Source of the DNA: Strigops habroptila
Lineage: Eukaryota; Chordata; Aves; Psittaciformes; Psittacidae
Assembly: GCF_004027225.2 (NCBI RefSeq)
Contig: NC_046360.1
Location: forward strand, 2,344,001-2,408,000
Direction of reading: 5' to 3'
DNA: 64,000 nucleotides
Shown here piece after piece: positions 12,701 through 26,300 of the stretch (its first letter is position 1; each line of letters starts with the position of its first letter). Both the position numbers and the translations under genes were made by a program. Under the pieces are notes generated by a model that saw only the letters and a list, made by a program, of their open reading frames with translations, did no database searches and was not told the DNA's origin.

Positions 12701-14877
12701 TTGCTGTCTATTTAAAACCATGTGAAGGGATTTACTGTTTCACTATTTTAATTATATTTTAAGGAACAAGATTTTGATGTGCATGTAAGTGCTGTAGAGT
12801 GGCATTTGCAATCCAAAGGTGGCAGGATCAAGTCCCATCAAGCACCATAAAACCAGAGGAAGTAACTGATCATAAACACAAACAAAACTAACATAAATGT
12901 CCTTTATGAAATGCTAGGACTAAGCAAAAAACATGACGTGTGTTTCAGTTTCTCTCATCCAAGCTTATTTTAGTAATTCAACTACAGGTTATTTTTAACT
13001 ATATGACTTTGACCACAGTCCTTCCCTTTTAAAATGATGTGAGGTTTAAATAATTACTTTTAACACATCTAAAACTATTGTAGTTCCTCAGAACAAAAGA
13101 CACTAGAGTTTTCAGAACAGTGCACCAGTATCTGTCCTGAACGTAGCCGCAGATATGTGAACCTAAGTGAGTACACTGGCAGAGTCCACATGTCTTTCTG
13201 CAGTGACAGAAATTCTGCCCATGGACACCTATCATTTTGGTTAGACAGCTTAATTTTAGTTTTTTGACATTTAAACTAACTCAGAATGAGCTCAATAACC
13301 AGAGTCTTCATAAATGATGGTGAGTGAGGTGGTCAGGCTATTTGTGGGCTCTCTGAACGCACCATATACAAGAGTTTTAACTGCTCAGGTTTTAGTTTTA
13401 GGAGGTTTTTAGTAATAAAAAATGCTCAACAGAGTTACTGTCATGAAAGAGCTTCTCTAGGAAGTGGAATTCCTATAGAAGTAATTCCTGTTACTTTAAA
13501 CTTTTAAAATGAGGAGAAAATCCGAAGAGGAACAGTTTTGTATGTGCGTTACTTGATCTAAATATGGATTTTCAGCTTGGTGCCATTCAAAACAATTTTA
13601 CCACTGACCAAAAGTCAGAGTCACCATTACCCTGCAGTATTCTGTGGTTTATAGAGAAGGTGGATGGCTTGGGTGAGGTACTAGAAGAATCAAGGGAGAA
13701 GCTGACAAGCAAAATAAATCAGGTCTCCAGGATTTAACAGCTGGGATTTGGGAGGTCCTTGTTCCCCATCCTGAGATGGTGATCTCCTGACTCAGCATTG
13801 ACTCTTGTCTCTTCCGTGTGAAGTCTGGCATCACCCTTCCACATTAGTTTTTTGTTTGGTTCTACCTATGCTGTCTTGAACTTCTTCATCTTTTCAAGGC
13901 AAACATTGGTTTTGCTCCATGACAGATGACTTTAAAAACTCAAGTGGACAAGCATTTTTAATTAGAGTCAAAACAAAGTCAAATCAGGCTGAAATAAACT
14001 GCATTCTGGTCTAGCACATTAGGCCTTAAATAAATAGTGAGAAGCCTGGGCTGCCTCTGCACAGCAGATGGCATTACAGGTAATATTTATCATACTCCAA
14101 TCCCAAGGCTAAGATAGCAGGGAGGGAGCATTGACGTCAGCTACAAGTGAATCAGCCTTAATACAAGCTGAAAAACTGCTTGTGCCTTCCACAATTGATT
14201 ACATTGCACAGCACTTCTGCTTAGAGCTCCCTATTGCCTTTATTGGCCTGAGCAAGCCTAGCAGGTAGAGTTTATTTTGTTTTGCAGCTTAATTGAACTG
14301 ATGGAAATGGAGCTTGGACTTTGAGGTGGGAAGATTCCACCCAGCTGCAGTAACCAGGGGAATGCCCTTTGCCCCAGTTTTTGTGCCAAATTTGTGCATT
14401 TGAGAATTTTAAACAAATATCACTTGGCAGGATATCGACCCTCTGGGTACAAGAATAATACAGAGTGAGGCTGCAGCAGGGCATGTCCTGGGAGGGAGTT
14501 ATGGGAGACCTATCGGGACTCGTACCGAACAGTGGGGAAAACCAGGTCTGTCCTGTTTCGTTTCAAAGGGTTGTTCTTTGTCTCACGGGAGCTGAGTGAT
14601 CCTCTGAATGAAAACCAACAGCAGTTTTGCATCTGGGCACAGTGTGAGTGAAAGAGTACAGTGCAGGAGTGAAAGAGTTCAGCAGTGGTTACTAGTTCTC
14701 ACCTAAATGATGCTGCCTTCCTCATCTGTCTGGGTGCTGAGCAGGGATTGAGCAGCATGAGCTGGGGTGGGAGCCCTTACTGAAACATGGGGCTGTGCTC
14801 TACCGTGTTTGACAGCCTTGTGCTCACACAAAGTTTCTCAACCCATGGCTGATTGGCAAAGCAGTACAGTGAGTGTC

Positions 14878-14964
14878 CCATCAAGCTCTGGGAAACACAC
14901 CACGCTTCCAACCGAACCTGGGTTCTCCATGGCTCAACACGGTGTGTTTCCCAGAGCTGGATGG
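14878..14964. repeat. Perfect 18-bp inverted repeat, potential hairpin
   Basis: The arm AGCTCTGGGAAACACACC at 14884-14901 is exactly complementary to GGTGTGTTTCCCAGAGCT at 14941-14958, with a 39-nt spacer. Outside the arms, one mismatch is followed by five more pairs (14878-14882 with 14960-14964). The stem is therefore about 24 bp with one internal mismatch. It could be a pre-miRNA-like or foldback structure, or a small palindromic insertion. No target-site duplication was clear and no known family was recognised. Confidence 0.8.
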
Positions 14965-16319
14965 CAGTGTGCACCCAGCCACTGCAGGACACATCACCCT
15001 GCGCTAACCCAGCTACCTCAGCACTACACAAGCTGCTGTGTTAAAGAAAATGGGGTTGAGGCCGGGCTGGACTTATCTTAGAAGGGAATGGGACAAGAAG
15101 GTGGAAGAATGAGAGCGAGGGGAGGGAAAAAATGACTCTGTGGAGGAAACTGTGACAATATGTGCTTCCCTTTCCTGCTGGTGATACGGGAGGGGTGAGG
15201 CAGCAATGTTTGCTGCTGAGGAGAGCTACCTTGCCCGTGCTGTTTGTCATCAAACACACCCTGATGGGCCTTGGCAGCAGCACACCCTTATCTCCAGCGT
15301 GCTGGCAAATTTGGCTGGGTAGTGGGTTCCCAATTCACCAAGGCCTGGGCTGCTCTTTGTGTTCACTGCACGCTCCTTCTCCACATTCATTAATTTGGTA
15401 ATAAGTTTGGATACCACTTCAGCTTTAGGTGCAAAATCTTCATGCATTGCTTAAGCCCTTAGTGGTTTAAAGGGAATATTGTCTCTGTCAAGACACACAG
15501 CAAGTGAAACGCCTCCTGTCTCTTAACGCTGTTATAATGATGGTGCTGGGCTGGGTCTGTGAGTGTGTCGCTGCTCTTCCTTTCACTGGAGCCAGCCTGG
15601 GCTTCAGGTTTCACACCTCCCTCTGCTTTATTTATGTCTATTGTGTTACATTTACATATCTCGGGTTATGGAACACGGCAGCAGCCTCCTCAGGAAGCAT
15701 TAAGTGAATTCGCATGTGTTGTGCAGTGACCTGCTGGGGACTTCCCAAGGGACAAGCCTGTTCCCTGCCCACAAGCAGCACAGAGAAGCTGCAGAAGACA
15801 AGGAATTAGGGGTTTTTTTGAGTGCAAGTGGGTGTTTAAAGCCTTGATGCCTTGAAGTTGTTGGTGTCTTTGAAGTTGCGCAGGGGGACACTGGAAAGTT
15901 GTGTTGCTGCTTTTGGATCATGCTCACCTGCAATTACCATGATGTTCGTGGGTTTTGTGCTGATGACTGCGTGCTATGGCCTTCTGCTGAGGGTTTTCTT
16001 TGGCATTTCACATCCCTGCCCAAAAACACTCTCTACTTTCATGGATTTCCACAGAAACCACACAAACATCACGTGCTGCAGTGAGCTGGCGCTATCCCTC
16101 ACTGCACCCACGGGGGGAAAACACGACTTGTCCTTTAAAGTTAAGGTTCTGTGTGGCGTGACTCACATCACCGGCGTTAATAGCCAGAAAGTACAAGCGG
16201 CCACCGAGTCTCTTCGAGTTATTCGGAGCACGCCAGACACGCGGCCCGGGATGGGCATGGAGGGACGGTATCTGGGTTAGGTGCAGCCTCGTTCACCCCG
16301 CTGTTAAATCGTAATGGGA

Positions 16320-17300
16320 ATGATTACGGGTAAAGCCGCAGCGGGCCAGGGAAGCGCCCGCAGCCCCTATCCCGGTGGGGAGCCCCGGGCCCGGTTACCG
16401 GGGACCAGGACAGCGGTGGGGGGGAAGGCCGCGGGGCCTGCCGGGAGCTGCGCGGTGTTATTGTCCCGCAACATGCAAATGAGGCACGGCCGACAACCAA
16501 TGGGAGCGGCCGCCGGCTGTGGCGCAAGCGCGTTGGGGAGGGGAGGGGCTGACCTCGCCGCCCAGCCCACTCCGCCGAGCGCCGGGGCCTTAGCACGCGC
16601 GGCCAAGATGGCGGCTGCGGGAGGCGGGCGGCGCAGCGGGCACGGCCGGCTCTGACCTGGCCGCCGCACGGCGCGGCGGGAGGGTGCACGGAGGCCTCCG
16701 CGGGGCAGCGCCGGCCGGCTAGGGAGAAGGCAGAGCCCCCCTTCGGGGGGGGGGGGAGAGGGAGTTGTGTGCGGAAGGCGGGGGCCGCTGCCGGCAAGCC
16801 CGGCCGTGAGGGGCCGGCGCGCGGGGCGTGAGGGCGGGAGCCGGCCCGGAGGGGTGAGGCGGCCCGCGGCGGGGGGAGGGTGAGGGGCCGGGCCGAGGAG
16901 GGGCAGCGCGGGCTGAGGCGAGGCGAGGCGAGCTGAGCCGGCCGGCGGACAGGGGAAGGCTGGCTCCCTGCGGCGGGCGATCGCAGGGCAGGCGGCGGCT
17001 GCGCCGGTGGCTCCCCGCGTTCCTGGCTCTCGGCTGCTGGGCGCCCCACGCCATGTTCTCGGTGCTCTCCTATGGCAGGCTGGTGGCCCGGGCAGTCCTG
17101 GGCGGCCTCTCGCAGACGGACTCCCGTGACTACAGCTTGGTGACAGCCAGCTGTGGCTTTGGCAAAGATTTCCGCAAGGGCATCCTCAAGAAAGGCATGT
17201 GCTACGGAGACGACGCCTGCTTCGTGGCCCGGCACCGGTCGGCAGATGTGCTGGGTGAGTGCTGGCGAGCCCCGCTCGGGGTGCTGGGGCGGCGTTGGTG
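16320..17300. promoter_or_regulatory. CpG-island promoter of PPTC7 with octamer, CCAAT and YY1-type motifs
   Basis: This very GC-rich island covers the PPTC7 5'UTR and first coding exon. Visible motifs on the plus strand are an octamer ATGCAAAT at 16473-16480, a CCAAT box at 16497-16501, a GC-box-like GGGGAGGGGAGGGG stretch near 16535-16548, and CCAAGATGGCGGC at 16603-16615, which matches the YY1 consensus often found at TSSs. No TATA box is evident. Transcription probably starts near the YY1 motif, which would give a 5'UTR of about 450 nt; this is inferred from motif spacing only. Confidence 0.65.
16745..16756. repeat. G12 homopolymer in PPTC7 5' leader
   Basis: Twelve consecutive G residues lie about 300 nt upstream of the PPTC7 ATG. 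If this is in the 5'UTR, the G-rich leader could form stable structure. The length is prone to polymorphism or assembly error. Confidence 0.85.
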
Positions 17301-20300
17301 GCGGTGTCCCGGCGTCCTCCGTGAGCCGCACATGGCAAAGCGGCTCAGCCTTCGGCTGCAGACAAAGGAAGCGGTTCCGCCTGTAAATGTCAGTGCGAGT
17401 TCTCTTTTTTTAGCTTTAGAAGAAAGCTTTTGTACTCTTTGCCGCAGCACGATACCCGCCTCGCTCAGCACACCATTGGGACGGGGTGCTGGGTGCCCAG
17501 GCCCAGCCTTTGCACCTCACCTGTAGGTACCTTCAGGGCCTGGTGCCTCCAAAAGCTGGAGAAACAGCGTGTAATGTGTTTACTTTCCATGTGCATTTAA
17601 ACCCTAACCAAGCCCTTTGTGTGTGCATTGCATTTCCCCAGAAAAGATCATTGAAACAGACACTTCCTGATTTTTAGCGTGTGCTGTGTCCTTGTCAAGT
17701 GGAAGGCAAAGTGACATTGAGACTGGCTTCAAATGTCAAACTTCAGTTTCAGTGTTTGCTCTATCCTGATTGCGCTCTCTGGTTTGGATTCACGTGTGAA
17801 ATGAATCTGAAGGGTTCAAATTTTAGGAGTAGTGAATAATTACAGATAATCCGTGGAATCTTTGGTTTGTGAGGAGCATTGCTTTCGACTGTGCTTGACC
17901 TTTCTCCTGTGTAGTCAAGGTTGATTTTGGCTAACTGACGCTTTGCAAAAGTTAGTTTTCAAGCAACTGACAGAAGTAAATTTTCACCAGAACTTTGACA
18001 TTAAAAAGAAAAAGCTTCTTCCCCCCATTTTGATTTTTATTTTTTAATGTAATCCTGGTGGGGTTGCACTGCAGTGTCTCGTGATGTGTTGGGGACTCTT
18101 CACAGCCCAGTGCTGTCACCCAGAACTTGGTTGCTGTTTCATGTAGCTGAGATGTTTCTTCAGGAAGCTGTAACTTGGTGCTAGGTAACAGTATTGCTGA
18201 TTATTCTCCAGGGAGCTGCTACTCTGAGGGTGATGCCACAAGTTTGAAGATGTGGAAAACAGGTCAATGCATATGAGACACTCAGCGTCTTTTGTGTTGT
18301 GCCTGTTCCAGAGAAACTTTTTACTGTTAGAATTAGCTGTTGGACAACTTTACTTTAGCATGTGACTGGGGCTGCTTTTAAAGTTCATGCTAGGCCAGAC
18401 TGATAAATAACTGAGCAATCAGGATTTGCCCATAAGAGAAATGCAGGATCTCCTTTACTTATAGGTGGACTCTTTGCATGGGGAAGTGAGTAGATTTGGA
18501 TGCATTTGATGATGCTTAGGGAGTTTTGGCCATATTTGGTAGTTGCCGTATGTGGACCTACAGCTTGTCCTGTCTTCCTGCAGGAATGAACAGAGATTTG
18601 TGTTTCTAAGTTGGGCTTTGCATTAATTTTCATGGCAACTTCAAAACAAACAGAATTGTAGCTCCACTTTAGGATCAAACAGCAAAGAAGGCTTCAGACC
18701 AGCATGTCTTAAGCACTAAGAAGAAAATAATGTAAATAGAAAAGCTGTTGGGTTGGGTTTTCCCCTGTACACTCTGCAAACAGGAATGCTCAGGATGGGG
18801 TTTGATGCAATCTAACTTGATGCTTTTCCTTCATCTGTAGACCTTAATTTTACAGACATAGTAGTTTGCTCTTTGTTTCTGCTGCCACAGTCATCTCATT
18901 GCTCTCCCTTTCTCAACCAGTTCTTCTCCACAGCTGCAAAGGGAGTTTCAGCACCATCGTTCCTGCCTTTAGTTCTTGTTACTCTCATCACAAATCTGAG
19001 GTTCCTTAACGATTGTTTTTAAAGAGCCTCATAAATTGTCTACTAACTCAATACCTGCCTGACTCTGCACCTCAGCAGAACTGCCTGAGCTGAGCTGTTG
19101 CTTTTCAAGCTTCATTTTTCAGTATTAGTTTAATGAAGAGGCTCACGTGGCTTTAGCTGGAGCAAACACTAGACACGGTGAGAGTGCTTGTAGAGAACAG
19201 TTCATTTCCAAGTGTATCGCTTGGAGTTATCCTGCCCTGGTAGTCATCAGTGACAAAGCCATGCCAGACAATGAATTTAACATTCTTGCATGCCAGCCTT
19301 TTCCAGAACCAATATATGGGAAGCATGCCTGTGTGGGATGGATATGGGTGTGGTGTAACAGTGAAAGAGCTACTCCCAGCCATTTGGCATGAGTGCTTGG
19401 GGATTCATTTTCTTAGGTCAAACAAAAGTGTTTATAGCAGATGCAAATATGCTAAACACTTCTTTTGTTCTATGTATACTGTGTAGTCTAAAGCCTGAAA
19501 ACAGTGTCTTCTAGTCTGTGCTTCATTCTTTCAGGGTAAGATCAACAGAAAGCTTATGAAGATTCATGTTGTTTCCAGCCCTCCCATAGTACTTAAGGGC
19601 TTGATGAGGCCTGTTACTGGTGTACTTGAAGCCTTGAGGGGTTTGACTTTTGTTTTTACTTTGGTCTGGGACATACCTGTTAAATTTGGATGTTTTCTTT
19701 CCATTCTGGGGACAGGGAGAAACAAGAAACTCAGAACCAGGGTGTTTCCTTTGGGATCACTCTGAGAAAAGGAAGTGGCTTTACTACCAACGTTAATCTC
19801 TAGAGCTTTATGATTCAGGCCTGCGTTTCCTGCTGCTCATACCATATTGTACCTTTCTGTGTGTTCACTGTCAGGGTCTTGGTTGTCCAGATCCCCAGGA
19901 TATTCAGATATCTTCTTGAGATGTGGTAGATGTCGTGTACTACTTCAGGTCTGAAGGCATGCCCTTAACTTGTCAGGGCAGAAACACTGTCTTCAAAGCT
20001 GAAAACCAAAACTCTTCAGAAACTGGCACCTTTTGTTTTTTCCTAATCCATGTGCAAGTGGAATTTTCAGTGCACAATGAGCAAACCTCAAATTTAAGAA
20101 ATGAACTTAAACACTTTATATGAACATTTCACTTATTTAATGAAACTAAACATGAAGCTCGTTTGTCAGTTTTGAGACCTCTCATGCTGGTGACTGGTTT
20201 TTTCTGTTGTTGGGATCTGCCTTTTCTTGCTTATTCCTGCCTTATCAGGCTCCTCATGCCTTTGCTGGTTTTTATGGATTTTCCAAGCTGTTGTCTGACT

Positions 20301-23300
20301 CATTATTGAAACACTACAGCAACCACTGTGCATCCCGTGACAGCATCACATACAATGTCTGTGCTGGGTAGAAGTTTGGGTGTAGCCAGTGGGACTTGAC
20401 GAGTCTTCCAAACTATTTCTGTCCCCCAGCAGTAGTAGGAAAAAAACCCTCTGGCAGCAGCATATTGTTTGTCCACTGCAAAGTTAAAAATTGGCAACTC
20501 TTGTATCTGCTGCAAATCTGGATTTTTAAAGGATTTTTGGGAAGGGGGGTATTTAGGGCAGCTGCTCTAAACTGAAAGGAACTGCACTTGATTTGAAAGT
20601 CAGGTTTGTCAGCAGCCGGCATAAGAGGTGTATAAAACTCAGTGACAAAGCCCCTGCAATATTGTTGGTCTCATTGTCATCAAGAAAAGTAAATTAGAAG
20701 ATATAAAAGGATTTATAGGTGAAATGTCAAGGTGGTTTTGGCAGCTATAGGGGAGGAAGGGACTCTGATGCCTGAAGGTCATGTAAGACTGTGTTAAGTG
20801 GTTTATTTGGTATCATACCTATTAAAGAGGTGGTTCTGTATCACAACTTACCACACTGAAGGAGGCAAGTTGTCTGCTTGCTTCGGAGTAGCCTTTCACC
20901 TACTCTGGTAGGAGAACTTGGGACAGCTTAAAGGGAGTAACAAGTGATGTGATAAAACTTGTGTATGTGTCTTAGCTTGTAATAGACCAAATGAAATTTT
21001 CTTTTGAACATGGGGGGGTAAGTACTGTCATTTATAGAGAAACTACAGGTTGAGAAAGATCCCCATTAACAATGATATCCACTGTCAGTTCAGCTACTCC
21101 AAATGTCAGCAGCGCTCTTCTTCAGTAGCATTGACTGTCACCTCTTGGAAATGTGGCAGCTCTTCCCGAGAATGAAACTTCAATCTGGTTATTCTTTACC
21201 ACAGTGTCTGCAAGGGCATCGCACACAGCATGTTCTGATCAGCATTTGCAGTTGTACACGTTTTAGTTGTAAGTGCTCTTGGTACTTCTTGTAGCAGATA
21301 ATTTGCCATTCATAGGTAGATCAGGTCTGTCAGAAATCACAGAAGGTAACAAAAATGAGCAAAGCTGAACATCATGCAGTGAGGTGTTAATCATACCTAT
21401 GTAGTAGCAAATGTTGCAGAAATCTGCTGTTTACTTTGCTTCATCCACACTATTAATACTGTGAGCCTGAGATTGTTTGGGCTGTAGGTAATTTCAGTGT
21501 GGATTGACTGATGCCTGTCTGTCTGTCTGCAGTACTTATCCCTCTTCATCATTTATGTGCCAACCACCAGTAGCACTTCAGCTGTGGAAATAAGGTCCAC
21601 GGTTGCTCAACACCTTGAGAGGTTAAATAGTTATAACTGTGCAGGGAAGTTCTCATAAAACTTCCAGAAATAAATAATTTAGTGTTCTCCTGTAGCTCCC
21701 AAAATGCACTGAGCGACTTTTCAAGCTTAAATAAAATAGGTAAGAGATCTACCTGGTGAAAACCCATTTCAGAAACAACAGAGTATTGTAGCGGGGGGGA
21801 AAATACAAGGAACTACTGCTCTTTCGTGGAAGTAGATACACACTTTAATGTTTTCAGTTCATTGTTTCTCCTTCAGTTTGTTCTTCAACATTGTCTCTCT
21901 TGCTTGTTGTGCCTTATTGTCACTTAGGCAGTTATTCTTCCAGAACCTATTTCATGCAAGGGTAGTTTAAGGTCTACTGTAACTTTTAAAATGCACAGTG
22001 TGAATAAGTAACCTTTCCCTTTGTAACTAGTTATCAGTCACACGCAATCTGCCTTCAGGGATTTGTATTTAACTGGGTTATTTCTTAGTCAAAACCTTGG
22101 GAGTGGAGGGTAGACACCACTTGGCTCTAATTGGGATCCTATACCCACTGCTGGTGGAGCTGGTAGGAGAGTTGGTGCTGGCTCTGGGCATGTGACTTCA
22201 TGGGGTGGAGAACCTATCTAGGTGTGTGATTTATCTCATTGCTGATAAAACAAGGAATCTTAATCAGTTTGTCTCAATTCTGGTATGTTGATAAATATTA
22301 GGTGCTGTAATTTACAACTTGCGTAGCACAACAGATTGCACTTTGTTACCATTTTAGCCTTTCTTCTATATGTGATGTGGAATGAATTCAGTCACAGATA
22401 CATCCTTATGATATTCTTTCATCAGTGATTCATTGCTAACTCAGGTAAGGCTCTCAAGATACTGAAAGTTCAGTGGGATATATGGAGTGTCTCACAGAGT
22501 TATTTGTGGTGGCATGCAGGGGCAATTCCTGCTGGCACCCATGTGCCTGCCAGGTGCTTCTGTGTGTGAAGGTTATCTGTAGCTGATGCAATGTTTGAAA
22601 GTATTCATCTTTTCATTTTTAGGACAGGGTGATGCTTTTGGGCTCTGGCCATGGGCAGCTTAGTTTGCCAGCTAGCCAGAACTTCCCCACGTAATGCTAT
22701 TTATGTTAAACAGGGTTTGTTCTGAACTTTAACCGTTTAAACTGTTTAGTTTATATTTGCTCTGCGCTAGATACGACATCTGGATCTGACTTACAAAAGC
22801 ATGTGGTGAAAGGCACATGTTACTAGTGTTGGCACTGACTGCCTGCTCCCTGGGCAGTTAACCTCCTGTGGTGGCAGTCAAAACAACTTCACATTTGCAT
22901 TTCAACTGGTATTTTATCCCAGATGCTTTTAGCATTTTGAAGTAAATCTTTACAAGTTTCAGTGCTGGTATCTGCACTTGCACAGTTTTGGTGCTGCAGC
23001 ATCAGCCACTTTGTGCCTTGTCTTTGAAACTTCCTTACAACTGTGTCTCGCTGAGACATCTTGATACACCAAATCTTTGAGAAAGTAGAAAGAGCCAGTT
23101 TTCGGACTGACACATGCAGCAAGTATTTAATCTGGCAGTAGTATTTGTGTCTTTTCCAGGAGTGGAGTGTTAACTCTCAAAGGATTCTGAAAGGTCTCCG
23201 TGATACAGTTAAATACTTGAGAAGATTTCTGCTTTTGAAGTAATTTATTGTGAAATTTCCAGTTGCTTTATTTACAGCGGTGGTTCATCTCACTGCAGGC

Positions 23301-26300
23301 GTTCCACTGGGTCACATGGACACGCGTGTAAATCCTGCATGGGCTTGAATAGGCAATATCCAAAGAAATGGTCTTCCTATAAAACTTTCTGATGTACTAA
23401 ATAGCTTAGAAAAAAGCCAGGGTTGTACAGTGCAATTTCAGCAGTTCTCCTCAGCCATGCAGTTTGTCTTAAGTGTCCTGTGGTTCCTAGCCTGTAAGAA
23501 GGTTATTTTAAGTTAAATGGTGGGTACTGGAAGACAATATTCAATGTTCTACAGTGAAATCTAAGAAAATGAAAACCCGAGTAATCTTTTTCACTTGTTA
23601 GAACACTAGTTATTTTGAATATTTACAGCGGAGTTTGTCTTAGATGAAAACAAAGATAATAGAAATAGAGCTTGGCATTATTCCTTGGCAGTGATACTGC
23701 CAATAGCAGTACCTTTGAATTTCCCTTTGACAGAGGGAAAACATGGTATTACATAAAAACTAAACCACTTTTCAGTTGAGTGTTCAGTTCTTGCTACTTC
23801 TGGCATTTAAAATACCTCACAGATTGTTTTGGTTCTTATTTGCTATGTATCAAACAGCACAAAATTTTCTTAAACTTTCTCACTTACATTTCATCTATGT
23901 CAGTAGCAGTTCATTCAGTCTGTTTTAAAATCACATGCTCGTTTCCCATAAACCCCATTAGTTGGTTGAGAATGTAGAATGTAAAGATCCTGGTTTCATT
24001 TTAAAACCACACTGAAGGTAGGACAGGATGGCTTAAGACCTTGGGGAATGTAAAAATCTTATTTTAAGGCAAAGCCAGTAAAGATGGATGTTTTCCAGGT
24101 GGCATTGTGTGATGCAGGGCTGCTTGAATGTGCTCTGCCCGTGTACTGCTGTGGGTCTGGGTGGCAGCAGTAACTCCTGGCGCTGTGCCGGAGCAGGAGG
24201 AAGCATTTGACTGCTCTGGCAGTGCTTGTGAACCATGCTTTGGGAGCCAACAAGGTCATTTATCTTAAATTAGATGAACCGACCTATCATCTGTAGGGGA
24301 TAAAGCTTATAAGAAAAAGAGGGGAAACGTAACCAACCCCAAACTTTTGCAAAGAACCCCACATTGCCCATTTTGGGCAAGGACAAGAAATAGATGCCAG
24401 TGATGGTATGTGAGTTAGTGACCTGATGGGGTGCAGTGGAGGTGTTACAGTGGAAGCAACTCCAGGGCCTGCTCCTGAATGCAGTTTGCTTCTGTGTCAA
24501 GATGGACAAGGAATGCACATGACTGTCTTGCTGCTTCTTAACCAGACTGTTCTCGTAAGAGTGGTACAGAGCTAAGTCAGAGGACCCACTCGTGGACCAT
24601 CCAGAGGGTGATTGTTGTGGAAGGCCCTATCAGAATGTACATAAAGCTGTTTATAGCTTGCAAAAAGCAGACAGGAAAGCAGACAAACAAAGCCATTTCA
24701 CGGCTCAAGATAGAGTATGAAGTGTGCTGCCATGAGTGCAGATTCAGATTGCCTGCCTGGAGTAAGAAGTGAGCAAAGAAAAGCAGGTGGCATACTCTTA
24801 TCTTTGCTTGAAAAATGGAAAGAGGTTTTGATAATTAACCTTACCAGGTGCTTGCTAAGGCTGCTTTCTTGTACTCTATACTAGTGCTGTAGTATAGTTG
24901 CTGTTTAAATATTCTAGTTGCTGTTTAAATATTTCCCAAGAAGACTAATGTGCACATGGCTTACTGATCGCTTGAGGGAACTCCGTAACTTCAGGTGAGC
25001 TTGTTTTGTAACCACCTTGGGAGCCAAAAGCTTTGGGCAGTTCTTGTCAAACATCATCTTCTCATTGCATTAACCCTGCTGCCAGTGAAGCAATGCTGTG
25101 TTCAGCAAATCTGAGTACATCTGAGTAGCAAGAGTACATCTGGATTGTGTTCATGTTAAAGGGAAAAACTTCATGTAGAACATTAAAAACTTCATGTAAA
25201 GCAAGCATCATCATCCAAATGAGGCTTAGTTTCCATTTCAAGTTGTAGATCTAGAACTTTGTTAATGATCTCTTACTCTAGACTTGTCTGTGTGGCAGCA
25301 GAAAGCAAAGGGTTAGTCCAGTCCTCAGCTGAAGTTGTGGGACCTGTACAGAGGATTACTTTCTTCTTGAAGAAACCAGAAAAGGCGTTTCCGAGAATGC
25401 CGGGGTTGCTTTTGCGTCAGCTTCTTCCCGGGGTCTGCAGAGGTGAATACAGGGATCTGCATTCCTGTAGCATTCTTCTAAGAACACAAACAGCCAAAGC
25501 AGGTGTCTAAAAGGTTGTGCACTATTTTTGGGAGAAATCTGATCAATGTTGATAGGCTGTTCAGACTCTGGCTATAACCTCCTGTCAGATTATCGTGCCA
25601 AGGGCGGCTCTAAAGCTTCCGTCTCAGTTTCAGATGGTGTCCGATGTGAAGGGCATTTGTAGAGGAGGCAAACCCAGTTTCACCTTCTCGGGCAAATTTT
25701 CATGCCTTTGCTAATAGTGGTGTTCTTTTTCTGAGGACACTTGTTCTTTAGCACAGTCTGAGCTCTGAGATTGCCTCTTTGTGCTTTCATCAGGAACATG
25801 TTATTTAGCTTTATTATGTTACAGAAACTTGCACTTGAAATGGTCAGTCCCTTAATGCTGAGGATCAAAAAGCCTTCTGGAAACATTTCCAAGTAGAGAT
25901 ATTTTTATCTCATAAATAATGCCTTCAGACAGTATTTTACTTGTATCATGAAGGCCAGTTGAGGAAGTTCAAGATAGTTCAGCCAAACAGCCAGCAGAAT
26001 GTCGTAGCTGCTGCGTGTCTCTCTGTGACCACCCCCTTTTCCTATGTGCATCTTCCCTGTTTGCCCCTGGGGTGGCTCAGCAGCTTCCCAAGCTTGGGCA
26101 GAACTAATTTTCTGATATAAAGGTGGTTTTCAATAACTGAATGAAGATGGTCTGGATCATAGTCAGGTTTCATACTCTTGCTTTTCTGAAGCTGTAGGCA
26201 ACAGACTCCTTGGAAGGCGTAGGTCCCAGCATTGTGTTGATTATATGGTTTTTTGAATACACGGCTAAAATGGAAGTTTAGTTTCTACAGAAATTGGTAT

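Larger units (their letters stand above)
9297..17052. other. TCTN1-PPTC7 divergent intergenic region
   Basis: About 7.8 kb lies between the start codons of two divergent genes, with CpG islands at both ends. The middle (about 9.8-16.2 kb) has no exon that I can tie to a known protein, no CR1 tail and no RNA gene family that I recognise. The longest open frame (15852-16280, 142 codons, plus strand) has no recognisable domain. The one strong structure is the inverted repeat at 14878-14964. Untranslated first exons or non-coding transcripts could be hidden here. Confidence 0.7.

Noticed and set aside
15852-16280. 142-codon plus-strand open frame with hydrophobic segments
   Set aside because: No family motif, weak start context and no exon-like partners nearby; probably chance in the intergenic spacer.
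16324-17331. 335-codon minus-strand open frame across the PPTC7 promoter
   Set aside because: It is a Pro/Arg/Ala/Ser-rich low-complexity frame produced by a GC-rich island, antisense to PPTC7 exon 1, with no domain or splice support.
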